In this document: one piece after another, positions 43,470 through 52,393 of the stretch
How the letters are laid out: each line of letters opens with the position of its first letter
How positions within the stretch are numbered: the stretch's first letter is position 1
Assembly (NCBI RefSeq): GCF_014174375.1
Contig: NZ_JABEQE010000009.1
Span: forward strand, 62,001 to 126,000
From: Gluconacetobacter asukensis
GTDB taxonomy: Bacteria; Pseudomonadota; Alphaproteobacteria; Acetobacterales; Acetobacteraceae
DNA length: 64,000 nucleotides
Direction of reading: 5' to 3'
Translations under genes and position numbers: made by a program
Notes under the pieces: generated by a model
What the model was told of the DNA's origin: nothing
What the model saw: only the letters and a program-made list of their open reading frames with translations
Databases searched by the model: none

Positions 43470-44708
43470 ATGACGGACGCTGGTTCCCGCGACATGCCGG
43501 ATGAACAGGAGAAGACGGGCGTTGTGGCCTGGCTGGACGCACGCCTGCCGGTCGTCTCGGCCTTTCGCCGGGAGTATGTCGACTACCGGACGCCGCGCAA
43601 CCTGAACGGGCTGTGGAATTTCGGTGCGATCCTGACGGTCGTGCTGCTGGTGATGCTGGCCACGGGCATCTTCCTGGCGATCAACTATACGCCCACTGCC
43701 GCCGGGGCCTTCGCTTCGGTCGAGGCGATCGAACGCCAGGTGCCCAGCGGGTGGCTGCTGCGGTCGATCCATGTCACGGGCGCCAGCATGTTTCTGGCGG
43801 CATTGTACATTCACCTGTTTCGCGGCCTGTATTACGGGTCCTACAAGGCGCCGCGCGAGATGCTGTGGCTGACCGGGCTGGTGCTGCTGGCCATGGTGAT
43901 GTTCACCGCTTTTGCCGGTTACGTGCTGCCCTGGGGGCAGATGTCGTATTGGGGGGCCGATGTCGCGGGCAAGGCCGTCGATGCGATCCCGGGCGTGGGG
44001 CCGTGGCTGGAACATTTCCTCCAGGGCGCCGATGCGCCGGGGGACGTGTCGCTGCACCGCTTCTTTATCCTGCACATGGTGCTGGCCTTCGCGGTGCTGG
44101 GTGTGGTGGGCGTCCATGTCGCGGCGCTGCATGTGACCGGCTCGAACAATCCTCTCGGGATCGAGCCGGCGGGGCCGCGCGATACGGTGCCTTTCCATCC
44201 TTATTATACGAGCAAGGACGCGCTGGGGTTGGTCCTGTTTGCGCTGCTGTTCGCGGCGGTGGTGTTCTTCCTGCCGAATGTGGTGTTCGAGGCCGAGAAT
44301 TTCCGCCCCGCCAATCCGCTGCATACGCCGGCCGATATCGAGCCTGAATGGTATTTCCTGCCGTTCTACGGGATATTGCAGTCGGTTCCGTCGAAATTCG
44401 GTGGACTTCTGGCTTCGGTGGGCGCGATCCTGGTGCTGTTCCTGGTGCCGTGGCTCGACCGTTCGCCGATCCGCTCCGCGCGGTTCCGGCCGTTCTATCG
44501 GGTCTGCATGGGGTTGCTGGTCGTCTGCTTCATCCTGCTGGGCTTTGTCGGCCGTCATCATGCGCAGGGAGGGTGGATGATCGCCGGACGGGTGGCGGTG
44601 GTCTATTATTTCGCGCATTTCCTGGTCCTGCTGCCGCTGTCGGCCCGCACCGAGCGCGGGATCGTTCTGCCGGATGGCATTGCCGATGCCGGGAGGCGTG
44701 GGGCATGA
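43470..44708 (+). CDS. petB: Cytochrome b of the bc1 complex, 412 aa
   Basis: Inner-membrane quinol-oxidising subunit with two b haems. The ligand pairs lie in SIHVTGASMFLAALYIHLFR and HRFFILHMVLAFAVLGVVGV with the following VHVAALH, each pair 13-14 residues apart. PEWYFLPFYGIL is the Qo-site motif. N- and C-terminal halves are both present with about eight helices. GAGGA precedes the ATG. The stop overlaps the petC start (ATGA at 44705-44708). No Rieske gene (petA) precedes it, although petABC is the usual order. Confidence 0.95.
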   Translation: MTDAGSRDMPDEQEKTGVVAWLDARLPVVSAFRREYVDYRTPRNLNGLWNFGAILTVVLLVMLATGIFLAINYTPTAAGAFASVEAIERQVPSGWLLRSIHVTGASMFLAALYIHLFRGLYYGSYKAPREMLWLTGLVLLAMVMFTAFAGYVLPWGQMSYWGADVAGKAVDAIPGVGPWLEHFLQGADAPGDVSLHRFFILHMVLAFAVLGVVGVHVAALHVTGSNNPLGIEPAGPRDTVPFHPYYTSKDALGLVLFALLFAAVVFFLPNVVFEAENFRPANPLHTPADIEPEWYFLPFYGILQSVPSKFGGLLASVGAILVLFLVPWLDRSPIRSARFRPFYRVCMGLLVVCFILLGFVGRHHAQGGWMIAGRVAVVYYFAHFLVLLPLSARTERGIVLPDGIADAGRRGA

Positions 44709-45487
44709 GGGGTGGGATGCGGTTGCGGCTCGGCTTCCTGCTGGGCCTTCTGGCGTCGCTTGCCGATATCTCTCACGCGATGGCGCAGGCGGGGCCGCAT
44801 GATCGGCCGCCGCACCAGGTCTGGAGCTTCGAGGGGCCGCTGGGCCGTTTCGATCTCTCTGCCGTCCAGCGGGGCTACGCCGTTTATGCCCAGGTCTGTT
44901 CGGCCTGCCATGGCATGAAATCCATGACCTATGGCGACCTGGCGGCGATGGGGCTGACCATGGAGCAGGTCAGCCGGATCGCGGCCACGCAGCAGGTGCC
45001 GGGTGGGGTGGATGCGCAGGGCGACCCGGTCACGCGGGCTGCGACGCCGGCCGATCATTTCCGTGATCCGTTCGCCAACCCGGAGGCCGCTGCGGCAGCC
45101 AATAACGGTGTGGCGCCGCCGGACCAGTCACGGCTGGCGCTGGTCTATCCGGGCGGGCCGGACCGGATCTATGCGGTGCTGACCGGCTACCGGGAGCCTC
45201 CTGCGGCCTATCGCCCCAGCCATGCCGGTGCGGTGTACAATCCCTATGCAAGCGGTCGGGAAATCGCGATGCCGCCGCCATTGCGCGACGGGCAGGTTGT
45301 CTATACCGACGGCACGCCCGCCACCACGGCGCAGGAGGCGCGCGATGTCACCACCTTCCTGGCGTGGGTGGCGCAGCCCCATCTGGAGGCGCGCCATCGC
45401 CTGGGTATGCAGGTGGTGTTGTATCTTCTGTTCCTTGCCGTCCTGGTGTTCCTTCTGAAACGGAGAGTCTGGTCCGATGTCCACTGA
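44705..45487 (+). CDS. petC: Cytochrome c1 of the bc1 complex, 260 aa
   Basis: A periplasmic haem subunit with an N-terminal signal (RLRLGFLLGLLASLADISHA) and a C-terminal membrane anchor (MQVVLYLLFLAVLVFLLKRR). The haem site is CSACHGMKSM and the axial Met ligand is in EIAMPPPL. DHFRDPFANPEAAAAANNGV and VYNPYASG are standard c1 segments. Its start is fused to the petB stop by ATGA, and its last 11 bases contain the start of mtnP, so the three genes are translationally linked. Confidence 0.94.
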   Translation: MRGGMRLRLGFLLGLLASLADISHAMAQAGPHDRPPHQVWSFEGPLGRFDLSAVQRGYAVYAQVCSACHGMKSMTYGDLAAMGLTMEQVSRIAATQQVPGGVDAQGDPVTRAATPADHFRDPFANPEAAAAANNGVAPPDQSRLALVYPGGPDRIYAVLTGYREPPAAYRPSHAGAVYNPYASGREIAMPPPLRDGQVVYTDGTPATTAQEARDVTTFLAWVAQPHLEARHRLGMQVVLYLLFLAVLVFLLKRRVWSDVH

Positions 45488-46394
45488 AACCGCCCCCCTT
45501 TCGTCTGCGCAGGACGCCGTCGAACCCGTGATCGGCCTGATCGGCGGATCGGGCCTGTATGATATCGACGGGTTGGAAGAGAAGGAGTGGCGCACGGTCG
45601 AGACTCCGTGGGGTCTGCCGTCCGACCAGTTGCTGTTCGGCCGGCTGGACGGCGTGCGCTGCGTGTTCCTGCCGCGTCATGGACGGGGGCACCCGATCCC
45701 GCCGTCGCGCCTGAACTACCGCGCCAACATCGCGGCGCTGAAGATGTCGGGCGTGACCGACATCGTGTCGCTGTCGGCCGTGGGCTCGCTGAAGGAGGAA
45801 TTGCCGCCGGGGCATTTCGTCATTATCGACCAGTTCATCGACCGTTCCTTCGCGCGGGAGAAGAGCTTCTTCGACACCGGGTGCGTGGCCCACGTGTCGG
45901 TGGCCGATCCGCTGTGCCCGCGTATCGGTGACGTGCTGGAAGAGGCGGCGCGGGAGCTGAAGCTGGATGTGACGCGCGGCGGCACCTATCTGGTGATGGA
46001 AGGCCCGCAATTCTCGACCAAGGCCGAGAGCAATCTCTATCGCTCCTGGGGGTGCTCGGTGGTCGGCATGACCAATATGCCGGAGGCCAAGCTGGCTCGT
46101 GAGGCGGAGATCTGTTACGCGACCGTCGCGATGGTGACGGATTATGATTGCTGGCATCCGGACCATGACAGCGTGACGGTCGATGCCGTGGTCAAGGTCA
46201 TGATGTCGAATGCCGACCGGGCCCGGGCGCTGGTCAAGTCGGTGATCCCGACCCTGGGCCGTCCGCGCGGCCTGTGCCCGGCCGGGTGCGACCGGGCGCT
46301 GGAGCATGCGCTGATTACCGCCCCTGAGAAGCGCGACCCGGTCCTGCTGGCGAAGCTGGAGACCGTTGCGGGCCGGGTGCTGTCGCGCGGCTGA
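45477..46394 (+). CDS. mtnP: S-methyl-5'-thioadenosine phosphorylase, 305 aa
   Basis: Splits methylthioadenosine from polyamine or related synthesis into adenine and methylthioribose-1-phosphate. Recognised by IGLIGGSGLYDIDGL, FLPRHGRGHPIPPSRLNYRA, GTYLVMEGPQFSTKAES and the purine-site Asp in VTDYDCW. Length fits after an N-terminal extension of about 15 residues. The ATG lies 11 bases inside petC; GGAGA within petC may serve as its ribosome-binding site. A GC-rich hairpin at 46406-46432 follows its stop. Confidence 0.94.
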   Translation: MSTETAPLSSAQDAVEPVIGLIGGSGLYDIDGLEEKEWRTVETPWGLPSDQLLFGRLDGVRCVFLPRHGRGHPIPPSRLNYRANIAALKMSGVTDIVSLSAVGSLKEELPPGHFVIIDQFIDRSFAREKSFFDTGCVAHVSVADPLCPRIGDVLEEAARELKLDVTRGGTYLVMEGPQFSTKAESNLYRSWGCSVVGMTNMPEAKLAREAEICYATVAMVTDYDCWHPDHDSVTVDAVVKVMMSNADRARALVKSVIPTLGRPRGLCPAGCDRALEHALITAPEKRDPVLLAKLETVAGRVLSRG

Positions 46395-46405
46395 TGTCCC
46401 GGCGG

Positions 46406-46432
46406 GGTGCGCCGGGATGTGCCCGGCGCACC
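46406..46432 (+). terminator. Hairpin after mtnP
   Basis: GGTGCGCCGGG (46406-46416) and CCCGGCGCACC (46422-46432) are perfect 11-bp complements with a 5-base loop, 11 bases after the mtnP stop. No T tract follows, so it may be a Rho-assisted end or an RNA-stabilising stem. Confidence 0.45.
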
Positions 46433-46518
46433 TGTCTGGCGGCCCCGGTCCTGTGGTGAAGGTGGACAACCTTCCGGGCCGGCTTTCTGGCCGATTTTGT
46501 TGAAAAGAATTATAAAAT

Positions 46519-46561
46519 ATGGGACGTAGTATCTTCCTTGGCGGGGGGCGCTACGTCCCAT
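46519..46561 (+). promoter_or_regulatory. Hairpin overlapping the acyltransferase start codon
   Basis: ATGGGACGTAG (46519-46529) and CTACGTCCCAT (46551-46561) are perfect complements. The loop holds the likely ribosome-binding site GGCGGGGGG (46541-46549), and the 3' arm ends on the first two bases of the ATG at 46560. An AT-rich TATAAAAT box lies just upstream (46511-46518). A fold would sequester the start, so it may act as a translational switch. Confidence 0.5.
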
Positions 46562-47669
46562 GGTCTTTCCGTTTATCGACGTGCTGCGCGGCTTCGCGGC
46601 GATAAGCGTCGTCGTCTATCATGTGATCATGCATTTCAACTGGGTTGGATTTCCGACCTCGGGTCCCCTGGTGTGGTTTCGCACGGGGTGGATGGGGGTC
46701 GATCTTTTCTTTGTCATTTCGGGTTTTGTAATAAGCCTCTCGGCTTTTTCCACCCTTGATAAGACTGCGGATAGAAGAAAATTCCTGGCGCATTTTGCAC
46801 GGCACAGGATATTACGCATTGTGCCGCTGCATTATGCGACGTGTGTCGTGTTTGTAGTCTATATATATCCTTTCATGTTCTTCAGTCTGGATGGATGGAA
46901 GCAATTCGCGACGCATGCGTTATTTATTCACAATTTATTCTTGATGCACCAGGGTGGAATAAACGGTGTCAATTGGTCTTTGGGTGATGAGGCGCAGTTC
47001 TATGTTCTGATGATGTTCGTGGCCGTCTGGCTGCGCCAATGTCCGCCCTGGATCATCGGGGTTGGCGCCGTTGCGATTGCCTGGACGTGGCGGTTATTCA
47101 TCTATCATGTAACGGATATCTCGGGACCGCTCGGGGTGTTTCCCCGCTTTGTCTATGCGACTCAATTGCCGGGAATGCTGGATGAATTTGCCTGTGGGAT
47201 TCTGCTGGCACGGTTTGTTCGCACAAGGGAAGGGCGGCGGTTTATAACGACCAATTCTGCGCGGCTATGGGTATTTCCTGCGGCGACCGTACTCATGGGA
47301 GGCATATCGTTTCTCGTATATTGGCATAATGCAATATATTGGGATTCGGAATGGATGGTGGTGAGTTACAAGACGCTGTTTTGTGTCTCTTGTGGTCTTC
47401 TTGTGTTGTCGGCATGTTCCGTTAATCAGAAATCCCTGCTGCTGATTTCAGCACCATTCAGATATCTGGGCACGATATCCTACGGGATATATTTATGGCA
47501 TCTGTCCATTATCGAGGCGTTCAAGAGATTGGGTTGGCTTTCCGGCCCGCAGGCCTTGCCGACGATCCTTATCCTGACCATCCTGTTTGCGTCTGCGTCA
47601 TGGTATTTTTTTGAAAAACCCATAATGCAGCGATTTGGACGCCGGCTCTCTCCTGACGCCGGCGCGTAG
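46560..47669 (+). CDS. Acyltransferase-3 (OafA/YrhL) family membrane protein, 369 aa
   Basis: Transfers acyl groups to surface polysaccharides or lipids. The N-terminal segment IDVLRGFAAISVVVYHVIMH carries the family Arg and His, followed by GWMGVDLFFVISGFVIS and HFARHRILRIVPLHYA. YGIYLWHLSIIEAF closes the C-terminal part. About ten membrane helices are expected; length is normal for the membrane domain alone, without a periplasmic SGNH domain. There is no earlier in-frame start because of a stop at 46527. Its base composition is clearly more AT-rich than its neighbours, suggesting transfer. It converges on the glycosyltransferase operon. Confidence 0.85.
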   Translation: MVFPFIDVLRGFAAISVVVYHVIMHFNWVGFPTSGPLVWFRTGWMGVDLFFVISGFVISLSAFSTLDKTADRRKFLAHFARHRILRIVPLHYATCVVFVVYIYPFMFFSLDGWKQFATHALFIHNLFLMHQGGINGVNWSLGDEAQFYVLMMFVAVWLRQCPPWIIGVGAVAIAWTWRLFIYHVTDISGPLGVFPRFVYATQLPGMLDEFACGILLARFVRTREGRRFITTNSARLWVFPAATVLMGGISFLVYWHNAIYWDSEWMVVSYKTLFCVSCGLLVLSACSVNQKSLLLISAPFRYLGTISYGIYLWHLSIIEAFKRLGWLSGPQALPTILILTILFASASWYFFEKPIMQRFGRRLSPDAGA

Positions 47670-47755
47670 TCGGGTCTTTCGAGGGTAAGAAATTTCCTCG
47701 TGTGCGTTCGTCAGGGCATGGATGGCATGCGCCGTTTCCTTCTGTCGCCGCAATA

Positions 47756-48787
47756 TCAGCGTACTTCCCGTTCCTTCATGAAATTTTCGAATGAGTTTGC
47801 GCCGCTGGAGAACGGGTGGGGGAATTGCCGCCGGAGAGCGCCATCCTGTCGATAAGCCAGCCTGTGCTGGGGAGGGATCGGGTTGCCGCTCTCGTAACGG
47901 GCGAAGGCCCACCAGCGTTCCGGCAGGCCCTTTGGTGCCTTTTGCGCCAACTGGTCCCGGTACCAATACATCAGTTCGAAGACTTCGATACGGTTGCCGC
48001 AATAGCGTTCCAGCATGACTTCGCCGGCCCATGTGACCTTGGTGAAGTGAAAGAAGCGCAGTACGCTGTCGGCGGCGCGAATGACGCCGTTGGAATCAAT
48101 TGCAATCGGACGCTGGCTGAGATTCCAGCTGGCAACATTATAGCCCGGATCACGCAGGATCAGCACGTCGTCAAAGAATGCGGGAACGTGATCGCACCAT
48201 TTTTGATCGGTAAACAACCCGTTGGGAACGTCGTCAAAGCAGAAGGAAAGGAGCCGGTCACGCCACCATTCGGCGAAACGCCGACCTTCGGGGCGCCCGG
48301 ATACGGCCACGAAGCCAAGATTGTAGATTCCGAATTTCAGGGAGCCGATTTCGTTGTCCCGAATGGCGATCTCGCTGGTGTCCGGCCGCAGCTGATGAGG
48401 CGTCAGGATGACGTTATGGGTATCCAATGCACGTTCGATATCCGTCAGATCCGCGAAAATCGCGATGTCAGGATCAATATAGACGATTTTTTCAGCACCC
48501 TGCTCCAGCAGGCGGCAGAGCATCTTTCCCTTTACGGCCGTGCAGAGTTCGACGATGTCATGTTCGAACATCCATGAATCGAGATTGGGTATTCCGAGCT
48601 CCCCGATGCGGACGAGGGCATCGATTGGCTCTTCATCCAGGTTGAAGACGAACCCTTCGGGTTCGATATCTGACAGGCAGAACGTGAACGCCCAGTCCGG
48701 ATGATGGCGATGCAGGGTCTCGCCCAGAACGCGGACGCGATCGAGATAGGAAAACGAAGCACTTGTGAAGCATTGTACTTTAGTCAT
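47756..48787 (-). CDS. Glycosyltransferase-like protein, 343 aa
   Basis: The N-terminal half looks like a GT-A nucleotide-sugar transferase: FTSASFSYLDRVRVLGETLH is the first strand and helix, and KIVYIDPDIAIFADL has a DxD-type metal motif (DPD). FGIYNLGFVAVSGRPEGRRF and WCDHVPAFFDD belong to the GT8-like acceptor side. No membrane segment or signal. Its start overlaps the stop of the preceding gene by 8 bases (48780-48787), so it is the last gene of a three-gene leftward operon. Donor and acceptor unknown. Confidence 0.7.
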   Translation of the reverse strand: MTKVQCFTSASFSYLDRVRVLGETLHRHHPDWAFTFCLSDIEPEGFVFNLDEEPIDALVRIGELGIPNLDSWMFEHDIVELCTAVKGKMLCRLLEQGAEKIVYIDPDIAIFADLTDIERALDTHNVILTPHQLRPDTSEIAIRDNEIGSLKFGIYNLGFVAVSGRPEGRRFAEWWRDRLLSFCFDDVPNGLFTDQKWCDHVPAFFDDVLILRDPGYNVASWNLSQRPIAIDSNGVIRAADSVLRFFHFTKVTWAGEVMLERYCGNRIEVFELMYWYRDQLAQKAPKGLPERWWAFARYESGNPIPPQHRLAYRQDGALRRQFPHPFSSGANSFENFMKEREVR

Positions 48788-50405
48788 CCTGCACCTCAGA
48801 CAAGAGCTCTGAACGGCTGGTCATTTCTTGTTCGCGCTGATCGCGGAGCCAGGCGATGCTACCCTCCTCGGCCAGGAGATAGCCGCGTTGGCGGCTGGAA
48901 AGTTTCAGAATGTTCGATAATTTGCCGGTGGCGAGAAGCGCCACCAGTTCGTCTTCGCTTTCCAGAAGAAGACCCTGTCCGGGGGCAGAGCGGCGCAGGA
49001 GGACGGGAACGTTGCCTTCTCCGTCGGGTGCCAGCAGGAAGGCGCCGCCGGCCAGAGCCTCGTAGGCTGCGTAGCAGAAGGTCTCGGGCCAAAGCGACCA
49101 GTTGACGACCACGTCGATGTTTCGGGCGACGACGGCCCTGATCATGGCATCTGGCCCGTCAGGGGCAATATTGACTTGTGTATAGATAATGTGCCCCGCC
49201 GCAGGAACGGAATGCGCCAGTCCGATATGATGGAATTCATAGCGAGGATCGTTCTGGAAATGCTGGGCCAGATTCTGGAAGACCGGCCATCCTTTCGGGT
49301 AGGCTCGCTGACCGAGGAAGGCGATCCTGATCGGACGCCCGGTGATGCCCGTTTCGAACGGAATGTGCGAGTCACTGAGCAGCAATCGGCCAAGTGGACG
49401 AGCCAGGGCAATGGCATGAGAAAAGGAAGCATGCTTCAGCCAGAGGGCCAGCGCGGCTTCGGATGGCGCCATGACGCATGGCGTGAAGCGCGTGAAAAAG
49501 GCCTCGATGCGGGCCAGGAAAGCGGGCCGATCCTCGCCATGGCTACAGATTCCGCAGGCCATCGAGTGGGAGGGCGGCGCATGGCAATAGACGGTATCGT
49601 TGCGCAGCAGTTGGACACTGCTGCAGAGGGTGAAGAAATCGTGGGTCCAGACAATGATGCGATCGTGACATACGGCCTGAATGATGTCGCCGATATCCTC
49701 GGGAGCATGGCCCATGAGATGGTGGATGACGGCGTGAACCGGATGGCCTTTCGGCCGGGCGTGGACAAGTGCCTGGATCAGGCTGGCCGGCGTGGCGTTG
49801 CCCAGTCTCGTGCCATTCAGGCAAACGGACAAGGCGACCGGCAGCCCTGGGACCTGACCGGCCAAGCCCAGTCGGGGGCAGGCAGGAGACAGATGCAGAT
49901 AATTCCATGAATGCTCCGAGCAGGTCGCCTGCTCGACCGAAATCAGCTTCTGCACGCCACCGACATTCTTGCGGTAGTCGTCATGACTGACCGACAGGAT
50001 GGTCGGTCCATCGAGGAATCCGGCTTGCAACAGGCTGGACAGGCGCCCTGCCGACAGGACGCCCTCGTCTGGTATCGTGGGGGCCGGGTTTATATCCAAC
50101 TTTGCCCGGAAGCTATTCTGGACGCGTGCGCGCATGTCCCGCAAAGGGGGAATGGCTTTTCGTCCTTCATGTCGGCCAGCGAAGACATAGTGATGCAGGG
50201 GGTTTATCCCGGCTTTGGCGACGTCGGGATTTCGCTGCAGGTAGAAGCCCGTATCGAAGGAGATGCTGGGGTTGCGGCCCTCTCGCCAGCCAGTCGCGCA
50301 ATAATGTTCCAGCGGGTCGATGCGCAGTTCCGCCACATCGGGATAGGAACGAAGGTAAAATGTTCTGTCGAAGAAATGTTCGAGAGCCGCAATATGGTCG
50401 TTCAT
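48780..50405 (-). CDS. Glycosyltransferase with N-terminal YPDV-type repeats, 541 aa
   Basis: Two N-terminal repeats of about 35 residues: FYLRSYPDVAELRIDPLEHY with TGWREGRNPS, and FYLQRNPDVAKAGINPLHHY with AGRHEGR. This unit precedes glycosyltransferase domains in many alphaproteobacterial surface-glycan proteins. Residues of about 130-500 look like a GT-B fold: ILSVSHDDYRKNVGGVQKLI early, then IRIAFLGQRAYPKGWPVFQN and NWSLWPETFCYAAYEALAGG (a GT4-like donor-site helix). It starts 26 bases after the FkbM-type gene. Sugar specificity unknown. Confidence 0.7.
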   Translation of the reverse strand: MNDHIAALEHFFDRTFYLRSYPDVAELRIDPLEHYCATGWREGRNPSISFDTGFYLQRNPDVAKAGINPLHHYVFAGRHEGRKAIPPLRDMRARVQNSFRAKLDINPAPTIPDEGVLSAGRLSSLLQAGFLDGPTILSVSHDDYRKNVGGVQKLISVEQATCSEHSWNYLHLSPACPRLGLAGQVPGLPVALSVCLNGTRLGNATPASLIQALVHARPKGHPVHAVIHHLMGHAPEDIGDIIQAVCHDRIIVWTHDFFTLCSSVQLLRNDTVYCHAPPSHSMACGICSHGEDRPAFLARIEAFFTRFTPCVMAPSEAALALWLKHASFSHAIALARPLGRLLLSDSHIPFETGITGRPIRIAFLGQRAYPKGWPVFQNLAQHFQNDPRYEFHHIGLAHSVPAAGHIIYTQVNIAPDGPDAMIRAVVARNIDVVVNWSLWPETFCYAAYEALAGGAFLLAPDGEGNVPVLLRRSAPGQGLLLESEDELVALLATGKLSNILKLSSRQRGYLLAEEGSIAWLRDQREQEMTSRSELLSEVQDD

Positions 50406-50431
50406 GGCCCGATCCCAGGTTGGCGCTTCGT

Positions 50432-52123
50432 TCAGTTCTTGAAATATTTATTGCGAATGCTGGCCGCGACGCGGCGTCCTGCGCGGGCTAGCTTCTGGAT
50501 CGTCGGATGCTTCTCGGCAATCTGCCGCATCGGCGATGTTACCCGCCAGATCGTACTGATTTCGATGTCCCTGATTCGATTTTGTAGCTGTTGATGTACA
50601 TCTTGTAGAACAATGGTCTGCCCGGAGTGGTAATCGACCAGAGATTGCATTTGGTCGAGTTGTAATTCCTTGTCTCTGAGATCATCGCGGATCGTGCTTT
50701 CCAGATACTTTCCGGCTTCGGCGATCGGATCGAGCATATGGGCCGTCGTGGCGGCAAGTTCTCTCTCAAGGCGCTGGATTTGCGCCTCGGCTGCCGTCAG
50801 TGCGCGGGCACGATGCGCGAGTGCGTCGACCAGCTTCTGATTGTGCGCCTGTGCTGCCGTGAGTGCGCCGGCTCGATGCGCGAGTGCGTCAACCAGTTCC
50901 TGATTGTGCGCCTGGGCCGCGGCATGGGCTGTCTGCTCGTGCACGAAGCTGTCTGTCAGATCCTGGTAGCGTGCTGAAAAATCGTTCAGTGCCTGCTGTT
51001 GGATCGTGTTCTGTTCATGAGCTTCGCGCAGGGCGTCGCGCGCAGAACGCTCCAGTGCTGTAATTCTGTCTCCGATCAATTCGCCATTATGCCAGCCGGG
51101 CGCCAGGAAGGTCTCGAAATCTTCGCCGCGCATGTAATGTCCGGCCCGAGCCGCGACGGCCGGGACGTCCTTGCCCTCCCATTCCGGCATGCCCCAGCGG
51201 GGGGTCTCCCATAATGCTTCCCGCAGGTCCGCCACGCTGCTGATCGTGCGCAGGATGCAGTTATGGGCGCGCAGTTTTTCGTCCAGGACCGGCTGGAAGC
51301 GGGGGGCAGCCAGCAGGCCGGCTTCAAAGGCGAAGGGAAAGATCGGGGTGGCCGCGTGACGGAAATTTTCCGGATTGTGGCTGGGGAAGGCGAAGTAGAA
51401 GACCTCAAGACCCCAGGATAATAATCGTTCGCAGAGCGCGAGGGACTGGGCATCCTCATTGCATTCCAGCCAGAGGGTTACCTGGCCTTGGGAGAGGAGG
51501 CGGGCATGGCTGTCGAGGATGCTGAGTTCCATTCCCTCCGCATCGATCTTGATCAAGTCGAACGGTCCCTCCTCCTGCCAGAGATCGGACAGCTCCTTGA
51601 TTGCCGGCACTGTGGGTTGCGAGGTCTGGACCGACGCGTCGGGGGTAAAGGATGTGGCCCCAATGTTGCCTGGATCGCCATGAGCAGCGGCCACCTTCAT
51701 ACCCGCCCTCCCGATCAAATTCTCCTTGATGGTATGGGGGATGCGTGCGTTGCTGGCGACGTTATGGGTCAGGAAGGGAATGACTGCCGGATTGGCGTCT
51801 ACGAAACAGACATGGGAAATCTTGCGCAGCAACGAGATGCCAAGGCCGAAGGTACCGAAGCACGCGCCGATATCCAGAATCCGTGCGTTCTCCGGCACTA
51901 TGGAGGCGACGAAGGAGACTTCATCCCATGCCCATTCGCCATAATGGGCAAGAAAACGGCCGATAAGGTCATCTTCTGCCGTGGGGATTCTGAACGCCCC
52001 GTAGCGCGTGTCGATGTCTTGCAAATGTCGTGCTTCCTTGTGTCCCAGATACATCACGCTGTCGGAACAGTGTGTGGTAAGGATCGCACGTAGCGCCGCC
52101 CCGTCGCAGATGTCGGCTTGCAC
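50432..52123 (-). CDS. FkbM-family methyltransferase fused to a coiled coil, 563 aa
   Basis: Residues of about 60-260 are an FkbM SAM-dependent methyltransferase: SAM loop ILDIGACFGTFGLGI and the FkbM hallmark FDLIKIDAEGMELSIL. FkbM proteins O-methylate sugars of glycans. From about residue 350 the protein turns into a long coiled coil with two nearly identical 21-residue units (AQAHNQELVDALAHRAGALT, then AQAHNQKLVDALAHRARALT, each plus one Ala) encoded by a 63-base tandem repeat. The C-terminal end is basic (RRVAASIRNKYFKN). It is the first gene of the leftward glycan operon; 270 bases of non-coding DNA precede it. Confidence 0.8.
   Translation of the reverse strand: MQADICDGAALRAILTTHCSDSVMYLGHKEARHLQDIDTRYGAFRIPTAEDDLIGRFLAHYGEWAWDEVSFVASIVPENARILDIGACFGTFGLGISLLRKISHVCFVDANPAVIPFLTHNVASNARIPHTIKENLIGRAGMKVAAAHGDPGNIGATSFTPDASVQTSQPTVPAIKELSDLWQEEGPFDLIKIDAEGMELSILDSHARLLSQGQVTLWLECNEDAQSLALCERLLSWGLEVFYFAFPSHNPENFRHAATPIFPFAFEAGLLAAPRFQPVLDEKLRAHNCILRTISSVADLREALWETPRWGMPEWEGKDVPAVAARAGHYMRGEDFETFLAPGWHNGELIGDRITALERSARDALREAHEQNTIQQQALNDFSARYQDLTDSFVHEQTAHAAAQAHNQELVDALAHRAGALTAAQAHNQKLVDALAHRARALTAAEAQIQRLERELAATTAHMLDPIAEAGKYLESTIRDDLRDKELQLDQMQSLVDYHSGQTIVLQDVHQQLQNRIRDIEISTIWRVTSPMRQIAEKHPTIQKLARAGRRVAASIRNKYFKN
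50796..50921. repeat. 63-bp tandem repeat inside the FkbM fusion gene
   Basis: Two adjacent units, 50796-50858 and 50859-50921, share most bases (both contain GATGCGCGAGTGCGTC and TGATTGTGCGCCTG). They encode the 21-residue coiled-coil repeat. Such in-frame units can change copy number by slippage. Confidence 0.75.
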
Positions 52124-52393
52124 CCGTCCAGCACCAGATTCGGCATGATCCGCCTATTGCCTCGGTTCGCTCATCAACAGTTCAAGGGCATCTTGCCCGT
52201 CAACGACGTGAACGCGAGACATGCCCGGCGGTTATGTGCGTCGATGCAAATATTTTGACTGATGATGTGATCCGCGCCGGGCGATCTTGTGATGAGAAGC
52301 AGAAGGTCATGTTCCCTATGTGGCTGACCAACACATATTCGTGATATTTCTGCAGGTATCATGCTGGCTGCAAGGCGGCTGCCGTTGGGAGGC
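52124..52393. other. Non-coding interval upstream of the glycan operon
   Basis: About 270 bases with no supportable gene. It is AT-richer at 52240-52340. It must hold the promoter for the FkbM-led operon (minus strand) and the 3' end of the dienelactone hydrolase transcript. No clear terminator or operator was seen. Confidence 0.35.
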
